Below are positions 31,467 through 39,750 of a DNA stretch of 46,640 nucleotides, piece after piece (the stretch's first letter is position 1; each line of letters starts with the position of its first letter). Origin of the DNA: Microcaldota archaeon. Its GTDB lineage: Archaea > Micrarchaeota > Micrarchaeia > Micrarchaeales > Micrarchaeaceae. Both the position numbers and the translations under genes were made by a program. The stretch is taken from positions 1-46,640 of the forward strand of contig JAKAVF010000006.1 of assembly GCA_021827605.1 (NCBI GenBank). The letters run 5' to 3'. The notes beneath the pieces are model-generated. The model was given only the letters and a program-made list of their open reading frames with translations, was not told where the DNA came from and searched no databases.

Positions 31467-32446
31467 ACAGCGTCGTGCCTGCGCCGCATGCCTTCGCAGA
31501 CGAACGGCTTGTGCTCCGCATCGCGCAGTACTGTATGGATGGCTGAAAGCACCTTCTTCCCTGTTCTTCTGTCCTTCGCGAACGCCGTCATGGTGCGCCT
31601 GCTTAACGTGCGCATGAAGCTGACCTCGGAGTAGGCATTTATCTTAGTTTTCGAAGCCCCCCTCCTCCTGAGCTCGATGTCGTACATTCCAGCCAGAGTT
31701 GAGGCTAGCTTATCTGCATCCCTGTACGCTACCAGCCTGCCAGCCAGCCTAAAGAGCAGCAGCCTGGGCGCTGGCAGGACTGCTATTTTAAATCCAAGCC
31801 TTTGACTAGACAGGTAGAGTGCATCGAGAAGGAGGTAATCCGTCATCTTGTTTCCATCGCTGATAAAGAAACCGTGCTTCTCTACAACCGCGCCTATATA
31901 TCCAAGCTCAGCGTCGACTCTTCTCTTTATCCTGGTCATATCGCTCAAGCGGTGGGATTCTTTGTAAGCCTCTGGGTCCTTTACAAAGCGCAGGTATGTC
32001 TCAACGCTTTTCTGTGTGAGGCCATGCAGTGCTGCGATCTCATGGTTGGTATACCCAGCAAGCTTCAAATCCAGGCATTTGCGTATGTGGTGCGGCACGC
32101 CAGCCGGTACCCCGTCCTTGCATTCGCGTAACAGCCAGCCATATGGCTGCATGAATCTCTCCTTTAGGAACTGAAGGATCTCGTCCCTCTCCCTCATTGG
32201 AGCAGGAGATAACCTGAGCATTTTCCCAGATCCAATTGGCGACCTCTCGATCAAGTCTGCCTTGACAAGCGCAGCAATCAATCTATTCCCCATCGCTTTG
32301 CTCATTCCCGAAATCGTGTGGAAATCCCTTTGCAATGGATTTTCATAGAGTGCATTGCATACGCTCTCCGCCAGCCCGAACGCCTTGCTCTGTCCGTTAA
32401 CGCGGACTCCACTGCCCGAACCATCGACACTGAGAGACTGTGCCAT
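31463..32446 (-). CDS. Hypothetical protein with two helix-turn-helix regions
   Basis: 327 aa. Residues about 20-75 resemble a winged helix (ALYENPLQRDFHTISGMSKAMGNRLIAALVKADLIERSPIG). Residues about 125-160 contain a LuxR/sigma-like helix-turn-helix (LKLAGYTNHEIAALHGLTQKSVETYLRFVKD). The C-terminal half (about 185-327) is basic and of unknown fold, with RLVAYRDADKLASTLAGMYDIELRRRGASKTKINAYSEVSFMR, which recalls LAGLIDADG-like substrate regions only weakly. A TATA-like CTTAAATATC lies about 25 bp upstream of ATG 32446. Probable DNA-binding regulator. Confidence 0.65.
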   Translation of the reverse strand: MAQSLSVDGSGSGVRVNGQSKAFGLAESVCNALYENPLQRDFHTISGMSKAMGNRLIAALVKADLIERSPIGSGKMLRLSPAPMRERDEILQFLKERFMQPYGWLLRECKDGVPAGVPHHIRKCLDLKLAGYTNHEIAALHGLTQKSVETYLRFVKDPEAYKESHRLSDMTRIKRRVDAELGYIGAVVEKHGFFISDGNKMTDYLLLDALYLSSQRLGFKIAVLPAPRLLLFRLAGRLVAYRDADKLASTLAGMYDIELRRRGASKTKINAYSEVSFMRTLSRRTMTAFAKDRRTGKKVLSAIHTVLRDAEHKPFVCEGMRRRHDAV

Positions 32447-32542
32447 GAGTCTCAACTCTTCCTAAACAGATATTTAAGTTTTTCTAAAGCTCGGCAGCGC
32501 TCTCCTTTCCATTCAGCTTGGTCTTTTCGGCCCAGCACCAAT

Positions 32543-32935
32543 TCATTCTTCCCTTCCGCCATACCTTAGTGATTCCCTGTGCTCGCGTATCCTGCACATA
32601 ATGCACACGCCAAGATTTGGGTCGTAGTGCTCGCCGCAGACGCTTTTCCCGCACGACTTGCACCTGTGGCCCGCCCGGTTTGAGCACACATAGCACTCCA
32701 TACCTCCTCCACTCTCTTTCATGCTGCACTTCGTGCACATGCCTTTCGATTGGTCAAAATGATTTATGCAAACCCTGTTCCTGCAGTGTTCGCACATTCG
32801 CAGTGCAGTTTTTCCGCATATGTAACAGACCGGGCCAGCGCCTGTTTTCTTGCTCTCTTTGTTTTCCTGCTGTTTGGCCTGCTCCGCCTCCTCTCTCTCA
32901 TCCTCGGTCGGACGTTCCAACGGTTTTACCTCCAT
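32543..32935 (-). CDS. Cys-rich protein with tandem zinc fingers
   Basis: 130 aa. A charged N-terminus (1-34) is followed by two similar treble-clef/B-box-like units: CYICGKTALRMCEHCRNRVCINHFDQSKGMCTKC and CYVCSNRAGHRCKSCGKSVCGEHYDPNLGVCIMC. Each has eight metal-binding positions (C-x2-C-x7-C-x2-C-x4-C-x2-H...C-x2-C). The two units are clearly duplicated. Similar HIT/B-box fingers bind protein or RNA. Partner unknown. Confidence 0.75.
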   Translation of the reverse strand: MEVKPLERPTEDEREEAEQAKQQENKESKKTGAGPVCYICGKTALRMCEHCRNRVCINHFDQSKGMCTKCSMKESGGGMECYVCSNRAGHRCKSCGKSVCGEHYDPNLGVCIMCRIREHRESLRYGGREE

Positions 32936-33162
32936 GGCTATCCTTTCTCATCAAACGTTTTTATAGCTGACTTCGCAAAACAACAAAGGTGCAGGTTTTC
33001 TTTAAAAATACTTGGTTTTTTGTCGTTCTCCTTCAAGCTCTTAAATAATCCAATTGCGATGGTCTTTCAGGGGGTAGTACGCAAACAGAAACGAGCGGCG
33101 GAAATATTGTCGCTCAACAAACAAAAGCAAAAGAGACAAGAACACACAAAATATTCCGGTTG

Positions 33163-33708
33163 ATGAGAGCCGGGGTAAAAGAGGTACTACCCTCTGCATA
33201 TTCTTCGAGCTGCGAGAAGGAACACGGGATGGATGATATGAGCCGGCATCTGTTGAGAGCCGGCGCTTCACGACAGGCAGCCGTAAGGGAAATTCCAATG
33301 CGCGACACGGATAAGATAAGCGTGCATGTCAAGGAGCCATTCGATGTCGACGCAGGCTTCTGGGAAGAGGGAGCGCGCAAAGAGCGGTCCGCTCCTGCGA
33401 AATTCAACATACTCTATGATATCGATGACAGCATACATGGCATAGCAAGGCTTGGATTCCTTGCGACCGCAATCGACGCGGGCAGGTCGCTTTTCTTCGA
33501 GAGCAACAGCCTGCTTTCCACTATCACGGACAAGTGGGTATTCGTACCTGCGCTCGGCACCGCGATGTTCTTCACAACGCACTATGCCCTCTGCTCTTTT
33601 ATAAGATTCCTCGAAGAGAGGGCAAGGAACATTGAGCAGGAAATGCAGAGGGCAAAGAGCATGGCGCAGACTAAGATTCCAGGACCTGGAGTTCCGATGT
33701 TCGGCTAG
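33163..33708 (+). CDS. Hypothetical protein with membrane-like segments
   Basis: 181 aa. N-terminal 90 residues are hydrophilic with Arg/Glu. Two moderately hydrophobic stretches follow, around IARLGFLATAIDAGRSLFF and WVFVPALGTAMFFTTHYALCSFI, then a helical charged tail (RFLEERARNIEQEMQRAKSM). The plan (soluble helix, paired membrane segments, charged tail) is like the gene at 5317-6018, but sequence similarity is not obvious. The start is uncertain; later ATGs at about 33229 are possible. Confidence 0.6.
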   Translation: MRAGVKEVLPSAYSSSCEKEHGMDDMSRHLLRAGASRQAAVREIPMRDTDKISVHVKEPFDVDAGFWEEGARKERSAPAKFNILYDIDDSIHGIARLGFLATAIDAGRSLFFESNSLLSTITDKWVFVPALGTAMFFTTHYALCSFIRFLEERARNIEQEMQRAKSMAQTKIPGPGVPMFG

Positions 33709-33717
33709 CCTGCAGCA

Positions 33718-33815
33718 ATAATTATATATCAGAACAATGTGAGCCGTGAGTTAGCGGTTTACCAGAGTGCCGCTTCCCAGAGGTAGGGCGTAGCCTTTTA
33801 TATTTTTAGTTTATC
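33718..33815 (+). ncRNA. Possible small RNA gene between a hypothetical gene and L15e
   Basis: A TATA-like ATTATATATC (about 33720) is followed some 20 nt later by a GC-rich block of about 60 nt containing an AGCGG/CCGCT inverted repeat (near 33755-33776). It ends in a T-rich run (CCTTTTATATTTTTAG, from about 33795). The run may serve as terminator and as the L15e promoter. No tRNA fold or box C/D motif was recognised. Confidence 0.3.
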
Positions 33816-33842
33816 AATAATCTCGCTTATTCTGTGATTCAA

Positions 33843-34409
33843 ATGAGCATGTACAAGTCAATGAGAAGCGCGTTTATTCAGGAGTACAAGGAACGCTCTC
33901 CGCAATACAAGGAGAGAATAGTCAAGTGGAGCTCAGAGCCTCCTGTTGTCAGGATAGAAGGCCCGACAAACATAGCAAGGGCAAGGGCTCTCGGATACAA
34001 GGCCAAGGAGGGAGTCATAGTCGCCCGCGTGCATGTCCTAGGCGGAACGAAGAAGCGTCCGGCGAACAGCGGTGGAAGGAAGCCATCAAAGGCAGGAAGG
34101 TTTTTTACAAGAAGGAAGTCATCGCAGGCTATTGCGGAGGAGAGGGCGAACAGGAAATTCACTAACTTCGAGGTGCTTAATTCTTATTTCGTCGGCGCTG
34201 CCGGATCGGACCAATTCTACGAGGTAATACTCCTGGAAAAGGCGAACCCGGTCATTCTGTCAGATCCGCACTACGCGCCGATAGTTTCCCAGACAAACAG
34301 AGCAGCGCGCGGCCTCACTTTTGAGGGAAGGAAGCACAGGGGAATCTCAAGAAAGGGCTTCGGTACAATAAGATTTAGGCCGAGCAAGAGAGCCAACGAC
34401 AGAAGCTAA
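33843..34409 (+). CDS. rpl15e: Large-subunit ribosomal protein eL15 (L15e)
   Basis: 188 aa, normal length. MYKSMRSAFIQEYKERSPQYKERIVKW at the N-terminus, then RARALGYKAKEGVIVARVHVLGGTKKRPANSGGRKPSK and LTFEGRKHRGISRKGFGTIRFRPSKRAN at the end are diagnostic. ATG 33843 follows GTGATTCAA. It leads a short operon with the Brix-like and Pcc1 genes, 4 bp apart. Confidence 0.97.
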   Translation: MSMYKSMRSAFIQEYKERSPQYKERIVKWSSEPPVVRIEGPTNIARARALGYKAKEGVIVARVHVLGGTKKRPANSGGRKPSKAGRFFTRRKSSQAIAEERANRKFTNFEVLNSYFVGAAGSDQFYEVILLEKANPVILSDPHYAPIVSQTNRAARGLTFEGRKHRGISRKGFGTIRFRPSKRANDRS

Positions 34410-34413
34410 TTCC

Positions 34414-34692
34414 ATGCCCTACATCACTTTCTCAAGGAATCTAAGGGATGCCATGGAGCTCCACAGGATTTTAAAGAAGAGCCATCCGAAGGACTCTATT
34501 GTTGAGATGAGGGGCAGCAAGACGGTGAGGAAGATAGCGGAAAGGGCTGCGTCAAAGGGATTTAATAGTGCGCTGATAATAATCGGCCACAAGGGAAGCG
34601 CGTTCAATGCACAGGAGATAAGAATAAAAAGGAAGGGAATCGCGCTTGACTGGAAGTTCGGAAAGGAAAAGTCGATATCGGTGAAGGGATGA
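34414..34692 (+). CDS. Short Brix-domain-like ribosome biogenesis protein
   Basis: 92 aa, much shorter than the usual 150-190 aa archaeal Brix proteins. ITFSRNLRDAMELHRILKK, then VEMRGSKTVRKIAERAASKGFNSALIIIGHKGSAFNAQEIRIKRKGIALDWKF matches the N-terminal half of the IMP4-type Brix domain (start TSR, RG, liiI, G-x-P-like turn, W-x-F). Position supports it: in many archaea the Brix gene precedes the KEOPS Pcc1 gene, which overlaps its 3' end here by 4 bp. Likely a half-domain or reduced form. Confidence 0.6.
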   Translation: MPYITFSRNLRDAMELHRILKKSHPKDSIVEMRGSKTVRKIAERAASKGFNSALIIIGHKGSAFNAQEIRIKRKGIALDWKFGKEKSISVKG

Positions 34693-34916
34693 AGGCTTAC
34701 TCGGTGAAGATTGTCATGCCTAAGAAGGCGAGCATAGACTACAGGACAGCGCTTGGCGAGATCAAGGAGCACGAGCGCAGCGGCGTCTCGGTAAAAGAGA
34801 CGGAAAAGGAGCTCGTTATAGAAATAGAGACGAGCGATGCAACGGCGCTGCGGTCTTCGGTGAATGCTGTCCTCCGCGACATACAGACGATAGAGGGAGC
34901 GCTCAGCGCAAAGTGA
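34689..34916 (+). CDS. pcc1: KEOPS complex subunit Pcc1
   Basis: 75-aa dimerising subunit of the KEOPS complex that makes t6A at position 37 of ANN-decoding tRNAs. KAYSVKIVMPKKASIDYRTALGEIKEHERSGVSV and IEIETSDATALRSSVNAVLRDIQTIEG match the family; the LRxSxNxxLRxI helix is diagnostic. The ATG overlaps the stop of the Brix-like gene (ATGA). Confidence 0.85.
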   Translation: MKAYSVKIVMPKKASIDYRTALGEIKEHERSGVSVKETEKELVIEIETSDATALRSSVNAVLRDIQTIEGALSAK

Positions 34917-34943
34917 CGCAGTTCCAGAAATCAGCAACCTTTT

Positions 34944-34968
34944 TAAACCCCTTCCATCTAATATATTC
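34944..34968 (+). promoter_or_regulatory. Promoter element of the L3 operon, shared with aglB
   Basis: A 25-bp block starting TAAACCCC and ending ATATATTC, just after the TATA core TTTTTAAA. The block at 39673-39697 upstream of aglB matches in 22 of 25 positions. It leaves a leader of about 65-70 nt before L3, in which GCCGT (34970) can pair with ACGGC (about 34995). Confidence 0.55.
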
Positions 34969-35037
34969 TGCCGTAAGCAGTTCTTATTTTCCCGACGGCT
35001 GCATCTGGCAAGTTAGTATACACACTAAGTGTTCAAA

Positions 35038-36006
35038 ATGGGACGATTTGGCTCATTGCAGTATTGGCAAAGAAGGAGGGCACACAAGAGGATGCCTAGA
35101 CTGAGGAATGCACCATCGATGAAGGAGGCGCTTCTCACGAACCTTGTCGCATACAAGGCCGGAATGACCCACCTCACAATGATAGACGACACCGAAGGCC
35201 CAGCGAAAAACCAGGAGGTAGCCCGCGCATGCACCGTTCTTGAGGTTCCCAGGATGGAAGTATACGGAATAAGGATGTATGGAGCTGAAGGCGGGACAAA
35301 GTACCGCAAGACCAGGACTGAATTCTACAGCAAGGCTGCTGCACAGAAGCTTGGAATAAAGAATCTCAAGAACGATGAGAGCAAGCTCGAGCAGGCGAAG
35401 GGCAAGCTTGCAGATTATACCGACATCTCAGCCCTAATTGTCGCATACCCGAAGGATGTAAGCAGCGTAGAGCAGCACCACCCGATGAGGTTTGAATCCA
35501 GGGTTGGCGGAAGCACGGTGCAGGAAAAGTTCGATTACGTTTCAAAGCTCCTGGGCAAGGAGGTCAAGATGAACGATATCTTCAAGCCAGGAGAATTCAT
35601 CGACGTCTCAACCGTTACTACGGGAAAGGGATGGGCAGGAGTGATAAAGAGGCACGGGGTGCACAGGAACGCGCACAAGGCGACCAACAAGATAAGGCAC
35701 GGTGGACCTCTCGGTTCGTTCGGGGACGGAAGGATTTTCTTCACAGTTCCAAGGGCTGGGCAGATGGGGTTCAACTACAGGACAGAGCACAACAAGAGGA
35801 TACTTAAGATAGGCCAGAAAGCTGACACAGAGCAGATAAACCAGAGAGGCGGATTCCAAGACTACGGTGTAGTCAAGAACGACTTCGTTGTCGTCGACGG
35901 CTCCATAGGCGGAACAACGAAGAGGCTTGTAAGGATAAGGAAATCGATAAGGGAAAGGAACGCAACAGGCATCAAGGAGCCGCGGGTCCTTTTCATAGCA
36001 AAGTGA
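35038..36006 (+). CDS. rpl3: Large-subunit ribosomal protein uL3
   Basis: 322 aa. MGRFGSLQYWQRRRAHKRMPRLRN start and the signature region FKPGEFIDVSTVTTGKGWAGVIKRHGVHRNAHKATNKIRHGGPLGSFGDGRIFFTVPRAGQMGFNYRTEHNKRILKIG are typical. ATG 35038 is chosen over GTG 35029 by homology of the N-terminus. First gene of L3-L4-L23-L2-S19-L22-S3. Confidence 0.97.
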   Translation: MGRFGSLQYWQRRRAHKRMPRLRNAPSMKEALLTNLVAYKAGMTHLTMIDDTEGPAKNQEVARACTVLEVPRMEVYGIRMYGAEGGTKYRKTRTEFYSKAAAQKLGIKNLKNDESKLEQAKGKLADYTDISALIVAYPKDVSSVEQHHPMRFESRVGGSTVQEKFDYVSKLLGKEVKMNDIFKPGEFIDVSTVTTGKGWAGVIKRHGVHRNAHKATNKIRHGGPLGSFGDGRIFFTVPRAGQMGFNYRTEHNKRILKIGQKADTEQINQRGGFQDYGVVKNDFVVVDGSIGGTTKRLVRIRKSIRERNATGIKEPRVLFIAK

Positions 36007-36010
36007 AAAA

Positions 36011-36820
36011 ATGAACGCTAACATATTGAGTCTGCAGGGAGCGCAGAAGGGTAGCATAGAGGTGCCAGCAATCTTCAGCGAGGCGGTTAGGGAAGACCTC
36101 ATAAGAAGAGCTGTCATAGCAGAGCAGACTACAAAGCTGCAGCCGAAGGGGCACTACCTGCTGGCAGGAATGAATACCACGGCCAGGTACTACGGCGCGA
36201 TGAGCTCGTACAGGACCGGCAGGCATATGGGAGTCGCAATAAGGCCAAGGCAGAAGCTCGGCGGAGGTCAGCAGGGGCAGGTGCGGAGGATCCCTTCATC
36301 GGTAAAGGGGAAGAGGGCACACCCCCACAAGATAGAGAAGACGCTTATAGAAAGGATAAACAAGAAGGAGTACCAGAAGGCGGTGAGGAGCGCGATAGCC
36401 GCGACCGCTGCCGTCGATATCGTGGTCAAGAAGCATTCTGTAGAGAAGGCGCAGCTCCAGCTTCCGATTGTCCTTTCAAATGAGATCGAGTCCATAAAGA
36501 AGACAAAGGACGTAATCGCGATGCTCACAGCACTCAAGCTTTCCGCAGAACTGGAGAAGAGCAAGGACCCTTCCCTTAGGAAGGGAATCCGAAGGCTCTC
36601 GCATAGAAGGCACTTCAGGAAGTCTGCGCTGATAGTCGTCGGAGAGGACAAGGGGATAATAAAGGCAGCCCGCAACATAGCTGGAGTAGATGTCTGCACG
36701 GTCAGGGAGATAAATGCCAACCTCCTCGCGCCGGGCGGGGTTCCCGGAAGGATTACTATCTGGAGCGAATCAGCTGTCAAAAGCCTTCCTTCTGAAGTGG
36801 AGAAATTATCGTTGATGTGA
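36011..36820 (+). CDS. rpl4: Large-subunit ribosomal protein uL4
   Basis: 269 aa. The rRNA-binding extended loop around SSYRTGRHMGVAIRPRQKLGGGQQGQVRRIPSSVKGKRAHPHK lines the exit tunnel. The C-terminal domain includes RSALIVVGEDKGIIKAARNIAGVDVCTVREINANLLAPGGVPGRITIWSESAV. Starts 4 bp after L3; ends 4 bp before L23. Confidence 0.97.
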   Translation: MNANILSLQGAQKGSIEVPAIFSEAVREDLIRRAVIAEQTTKLQPKGHYLLAGMNTTARYYGAMSSYRTGRHMGVAIRPRQKLGGGQQGQVRRIPSSVKGKRAHPHKIEKTLIERINKKEYQKAVRSAIAATAAVDIVVKKHSVEKAQLQLPIVLSNEIESIKKTKDVIAMLTALKLSAELEKSKDPSLRKGIRRLSHRRHFRKSALIVVGEDKGIIKAARNIAGVDVCTVREINANLLAPGGVPGRITIWSESAVKSLPSEVEKLSLM

Positions 36821-36824
36821 TGCT

Positions 36825-37076
36825 ATGGCAGTTTTGAAATACCCGCTTGCTACTGAAAAAGCGATATCGCTTATCGACAAGAACAACATAATCACTTACA
36901 TAGCGGACTTCAGGGCAACGAAGACAGAGATAAAGAAGGAATTTGAGGCGCAGTTCGGCGTAAAGGTGGATTCGATAAGAACCGTGAACACGTCAACGAA
37001 CCTCAAGAAAGTATACGTAAAAATGGCAAAGGGATTCAAGGCCAGCGACGTGGCCTCGAAATTGAAGCTTGCATAA
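36825..37076 (+). CDS. rpl23: Large-subunit ribosomal protein uL23
   Basis: 83 aa, normal compact archaeal size. YPLATEKAISLIDKNNIITYIADFRATKTEIKKEFEAQFGVKVDSIRTVNTS is the family core; it forms the docking site for the signal recognition particle at the exit tunnel. ATG after GTGATGCT, which overlaps the L4 stop. Confidence 0.97.
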   Translation: MAVLKYPLATEKAISLIDKNNIITYIADFRATKTEIKKEFEAQFGVKVDSIRTVNTSTNLKKVYVKMAKGFKASDVASKLKLA

Positions 37077-37112
37077 TAGTACTGCAATGGATGACAACAT
37101 AATGGTGTAAAA

Positions 37113-37829
37113 ATGGGAAAGCGATTGAAGCAGCAGCGAAGAGGAAAAGGCTCGGTTGCGTATAGGAAGGCGCCGGGGACCTTTGACATCAGCGTAGGCT
37201 ATACTCCAAAGCGCGATTCCCAGCTTGTCGGAGAGGTGGTAGATATAATCCACCACACCGGGCACACGGCTCCTCTCGCCGAGGTTAAGTACGAGGACTT
37301 CACAACAGGATACCTGCTTGCGCCAGAGGGGATAAAGATAGGCGACAGGATACACATAGGTCCGACCCCGCACTACACGCTCGGAAGCGTCATGAAGCTT
37401 GGAGACATCCCAGAGGGAATTCCGATTTACAATATTGAGTCCATGCCAGGCGACGGTGGAAAGATGACGAGGAGCGCAGGAAGCGTCGCGTATGTCTCAG
37501 CGCACATAGGCAACATGACAACTATCGCCATGCCGTCAAAGAAATCAATAACGCTAAGCAGCGAGTGCAGGGCACAGCTCGGCGTAGTTGCCGGCGGCGG
37601 AATGGACGAGCAGCCTATAGTAAAGGCCGGAAAGAACCATTACATAATGCACGCTATAAACAAGATGTGGCCGACGTACAGGGGAGTCAAGCTCAACCCA
37701 GTTGACCATCCGTTCGGAGGAAAGCAGCACCACAAAGGCAAGAGCAGCATGACGAGCAGGAACGCACCTCCTGGCAGGAAGGTTGGACATATCGCAGCCC
37801 GCAGAGTCGGAAGAAAGAAGAAAGGTTAG
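37113..37829 (+). CDS. rpl2: Large-subunit ribosomal protein uL2
   Basis: 238 aa. N-terminal GKRLKQQRRGKGSVAYR, OB-fold and SH3-like domains, and the C-terminal loop with VKLNPVDHPFGGKQHHKGKSSMTSRNAPPGRKVGHIAARRVGRKKK, containing the conserved His (VDHPFGG) close to the peptidyl-transferase centre. Start after GGTGTAAAA. Confidence 0.98.
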   Translation: MGKRLKQQRRGKGSVAYRKAPGTFDISVGYTPKRDSQLVGEVVDIIHHTGHTAPLAEVKYEDFTTGYLLAPEGIKIGDRIHIGPTPHYTLGSVMKLGDIPEGIPIYNIESMPGDGGKMTRSAGSVAYVSAHIGNMTTIAMPSKKSITLSSECRAQLGVVAGGGMDEQPIVKAGKNHYIMHAINKMWPTYRGVKLNPVDHPFGGKQHHKGKSSMTSRNAPPGRKVGHIAARRVGRKKKG

Positions 37830-37834
37830 AGTAA

Positions 37835-38227
37835 ATGGTAGAACGAATAGCATTTAGGGGAAAGACGGCGCAGGAGGCGCAGGCGCTAAAGCCTGACGAG
37901 TACATGAGCCTTGTCAAGTCGCGCCAGAGGAGGACGATGAAGAGGCAGGGCCTCGTCTACAGGGAGCTAATACAGAAGGTGGAGATGCACAAGAAGAAGG
38001 GCATAACGAAGCCGATAAGGACGCACGTAAGGGAAGCGGTCATCCTTCCATCATGGATAGGGATGAGGTTTGACGTTCACAACGGAAAGGAATTCCAGGC
38101 GCTAGAGATAAACGCAAGTATGCTTGGCCACAGGCTCGGCGAATACGCGTTCTCAACCAAGAGGGTGCAGCACAGCGCACCAGGAATAAAGGCAACGAAG
38201 GGAAGCAAGTTCCTAGCGGTGAAGTGA
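37835..38227 (+). CDS. rps19: Small-subunit ribosomal protein uS19
   Basis: 130 aa. Archaeal S19 pattern: YMSLVKSRQRRTMKRQGLVYRELIQKVEMHKKKGITKPIRTHVREAVILPSWIGMRFDVHNGKEFQALEINASMLGHRLGEYAFSTKRVQHSAPGIKAT. Starts 5 bp after L2. Confidence 0.97.
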   Translation: MVERIAFRGKTAQEAQALKPDEYMSLVKSRQRRTMKRQGLVYRELIQKVEMHKKKGITKPIRTHVREAVILPSWIGMRFDVHNGKEFQALEINASMLGHRLGEYAFSTKRVQHSAPGIKATKGSKFLAVK

Positions 38228-38229
38228 CA

Positions 38230-38991
38230 ATGCAATACTCATACAATCAGGATAGGAAGGACATCGTCTTCGCTAACGCGCAGAACCTCAACGCGAGCTT
38301 CAAGGATCTCGGAATCGTCTGCGACGCGATAAGGTACAAGAGCGTGCCCAACGCAATCGATACGCTCGACGCAACTATATCCGGGGTTATGCCTATGCTA
38401 TACAGGAAGCACAACAAGCACATGGGAGCGAGGCACGAGCTGGGCGGAAGGAAGGGCAGGTGGCCGATAAAGTGCGCCAAGGAGGTCAGGAAGGTCCTTG
38501 TCAATGCGATGGCGAACGCGACTAACAAAGGATTCGACCCTGAACTCATGTATGTTGTCCACGCATCGGCGAACAAGACGCTTATCGCACAGAGAAGGCC
38601 TTCGAAAGGGGCGCTCTTCGTTACCGGGGGGCCAAGCGGCTATGTGAGCGCAAGGATGTCCAATCTTGAGTTTGCAAGAGTAGAAATCGGCATTTCAACG
38701 CTTGACGAGAAGAAGCTCAGCAATACCATGGTAAGGAGGATAAAGGCGATAGCCAAGATAACGCCGAAGAGGAAGGCCGAGCCGTTGAAGGAAGTGAAGA
38801 AGGAGAAGAAGCCGCTCCTGCAGAAAGGCGAGAAGAAGGAAGAAAAGAAAGAAGAAAAGAAAGAGGAGAAGAAAGCGGCCATAGTACTCGAAAAGCAGCA
38901 ACCAACGCAACCAGTCGTGGAGAAGAAGGAGCAGGCGCAGCCGGTGAAGCAGGAAGCTCAGAAGGCAGCCGTAACAGAAGAGAAGAAGTGA
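38230..38991 (+). CDS. rpl22: Large-subunit ribosomal protein uL22 with long Lys/Glu tail
   Basis: 253 aa, about 100 longer than usual archaeal L22. The core (1-150) is normal: DLGIVCDAIRYKSVPNAIDTLD, then NKHMGARHELGGRKGRWPIKCAKEVRKVLVNAMANATNKGFDPELMYVVHASANKT. From about residue 180 the tail is repeats of KKEEK/EEK followed by a Gln/Pro/Val/Lys-rich segment, surely disordered. The tail codons are A/G-rich. ATG 38230 is preferred over GTG 38224. Confidence 0.95.
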   Translation: MQYSYNQDRKDIVFANAQNLNASFKDLGIVCDAIRYKSVPNAIDTLDATISGVMPMLYRKHNKHMGARHELGGRKGRWPIKCAKEVRKVLVNAMANATNKGFDPELMYVVHASANKTLIAQRRPSKGALFVTGGPSGYVSARMSNLEFARVEIGISTLDEKKLSNTMVRRIKAIAKITPKRKAEPLKEVKKEKKPLLQKGEKKEEKKEEKKEEKKAAIVLEKQQPTQPVVEKKEQAQPVKQEAQKAAVTEEKK

Positions 38992-38995
38992 AGAT

Positions 38996-39619
38996 ATGAC
39001 GATAGAGAGAAAATTCATAGACAATTCGATAATCAAGCTGAAGATATCAAGATACCTTGAGAAGGAGCTGATAAGGGCAGGCTTCTCCAGCGTGGAGATC
39101 CAGAAGACTCCGGTGCTCACAAGGATAACAGTTCACGTTCTCAACCCTGGAAAGGTGATAGGGAGGGGAGGCTCAACGATTGACAGGCTGACGGAGACGA
39201 TAAGGACGAAGTTTCAGGTCGAAAACCCCCAAATAAACGTTGTCGAAGTAGAGAACAAGATGCTCGAACCTATGCTTGTCGCGAGGGATATAGCGGATAA
39301 GTTCGAAAGGGGGCTCAACGCGAGGAAAGTGCTGCAGAATGCGCTCAGGATAATCATGGAGAATGGCGCTCTTGGCGCAGAAATAATCGTAGCCGGAAAG
39401 CTTGCAGCGAAGGGTGCGAGGGGAAAGACGATAAAGAAGAGCATAGGATACATACCAAAAGCAGGGCAGGTAACCGACCTTGTAAGGGAAGCAGAGGCAG
39501 TTGCATACCCAAAGTACGGTGCGATAGGAGTAAAGGTTCGAATAGTGCCTCCTGGAACCCAGTTCCCGGACAGGGTAATAAAGACAATCGAGATTCCGAA
39601 ATCGATACTTAACGCCTGA
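38996..39619 (+). CDS. rps3: Small-subunit ribosomal protein uS3
   Basis: 207 aa. KH domain with VIGRGGSTIDRLTETIRTKF (RNA-binding GxxG loop as GRGG) and C-terminal domain AAKGARGKTIKKSIGYIPKAGQVTDLVREAEAVAYPKYGAIGVKVRIVPPGTQFPD. It is the last gene of the L3 operon here; L29, Sui1, Rnp1 and S17, which usually follow in archaea, are not downstream. Confidence 0.97.
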   Translation: MTIERKFIDNSIIKLKISRYLEKELIRAGFSSVEIQKTPVLTRITVHVLNPGKVIGRGGSTIDRLTETIRTKFQVENPQINVVEVENKMLEPMLVARDIADKFERGLNARKVLQNALRIIMENGALGAEIIVAGKLAAKGARGKTIKKSIGYIPKAGQVTDLVREAEAVAYPKYGAIGVKVRIVPPGTQFPDRVIKTIEIPKSILNA

Positions 39620-39672
39620 AGGTAGAACTAGCGCGCCGCAGCCTATGCCGATGGGATGCTAGACAAACTTAA

Positions 39673-39697
39673 TAAACCCTTTCCTTCTAATATAATC
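39673..39697 (+). promoter_or_regulatory. Promoter element of aglB, like that of the L3 operon
   Basis: 25-bp block starting TAAACCCT and ending ATATAATC that matches 34944-34968 with three mismatches, after the TATA-like AATAAA. It is 54 bp before the aglB ATG. Confidence 0.55.
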
Positions 39698-39750
39698 CGA
39701 AGATTTGACTTCTTTTTTGGGGTCTTTCAGATTTGTTTAGAGTGTAGTAG

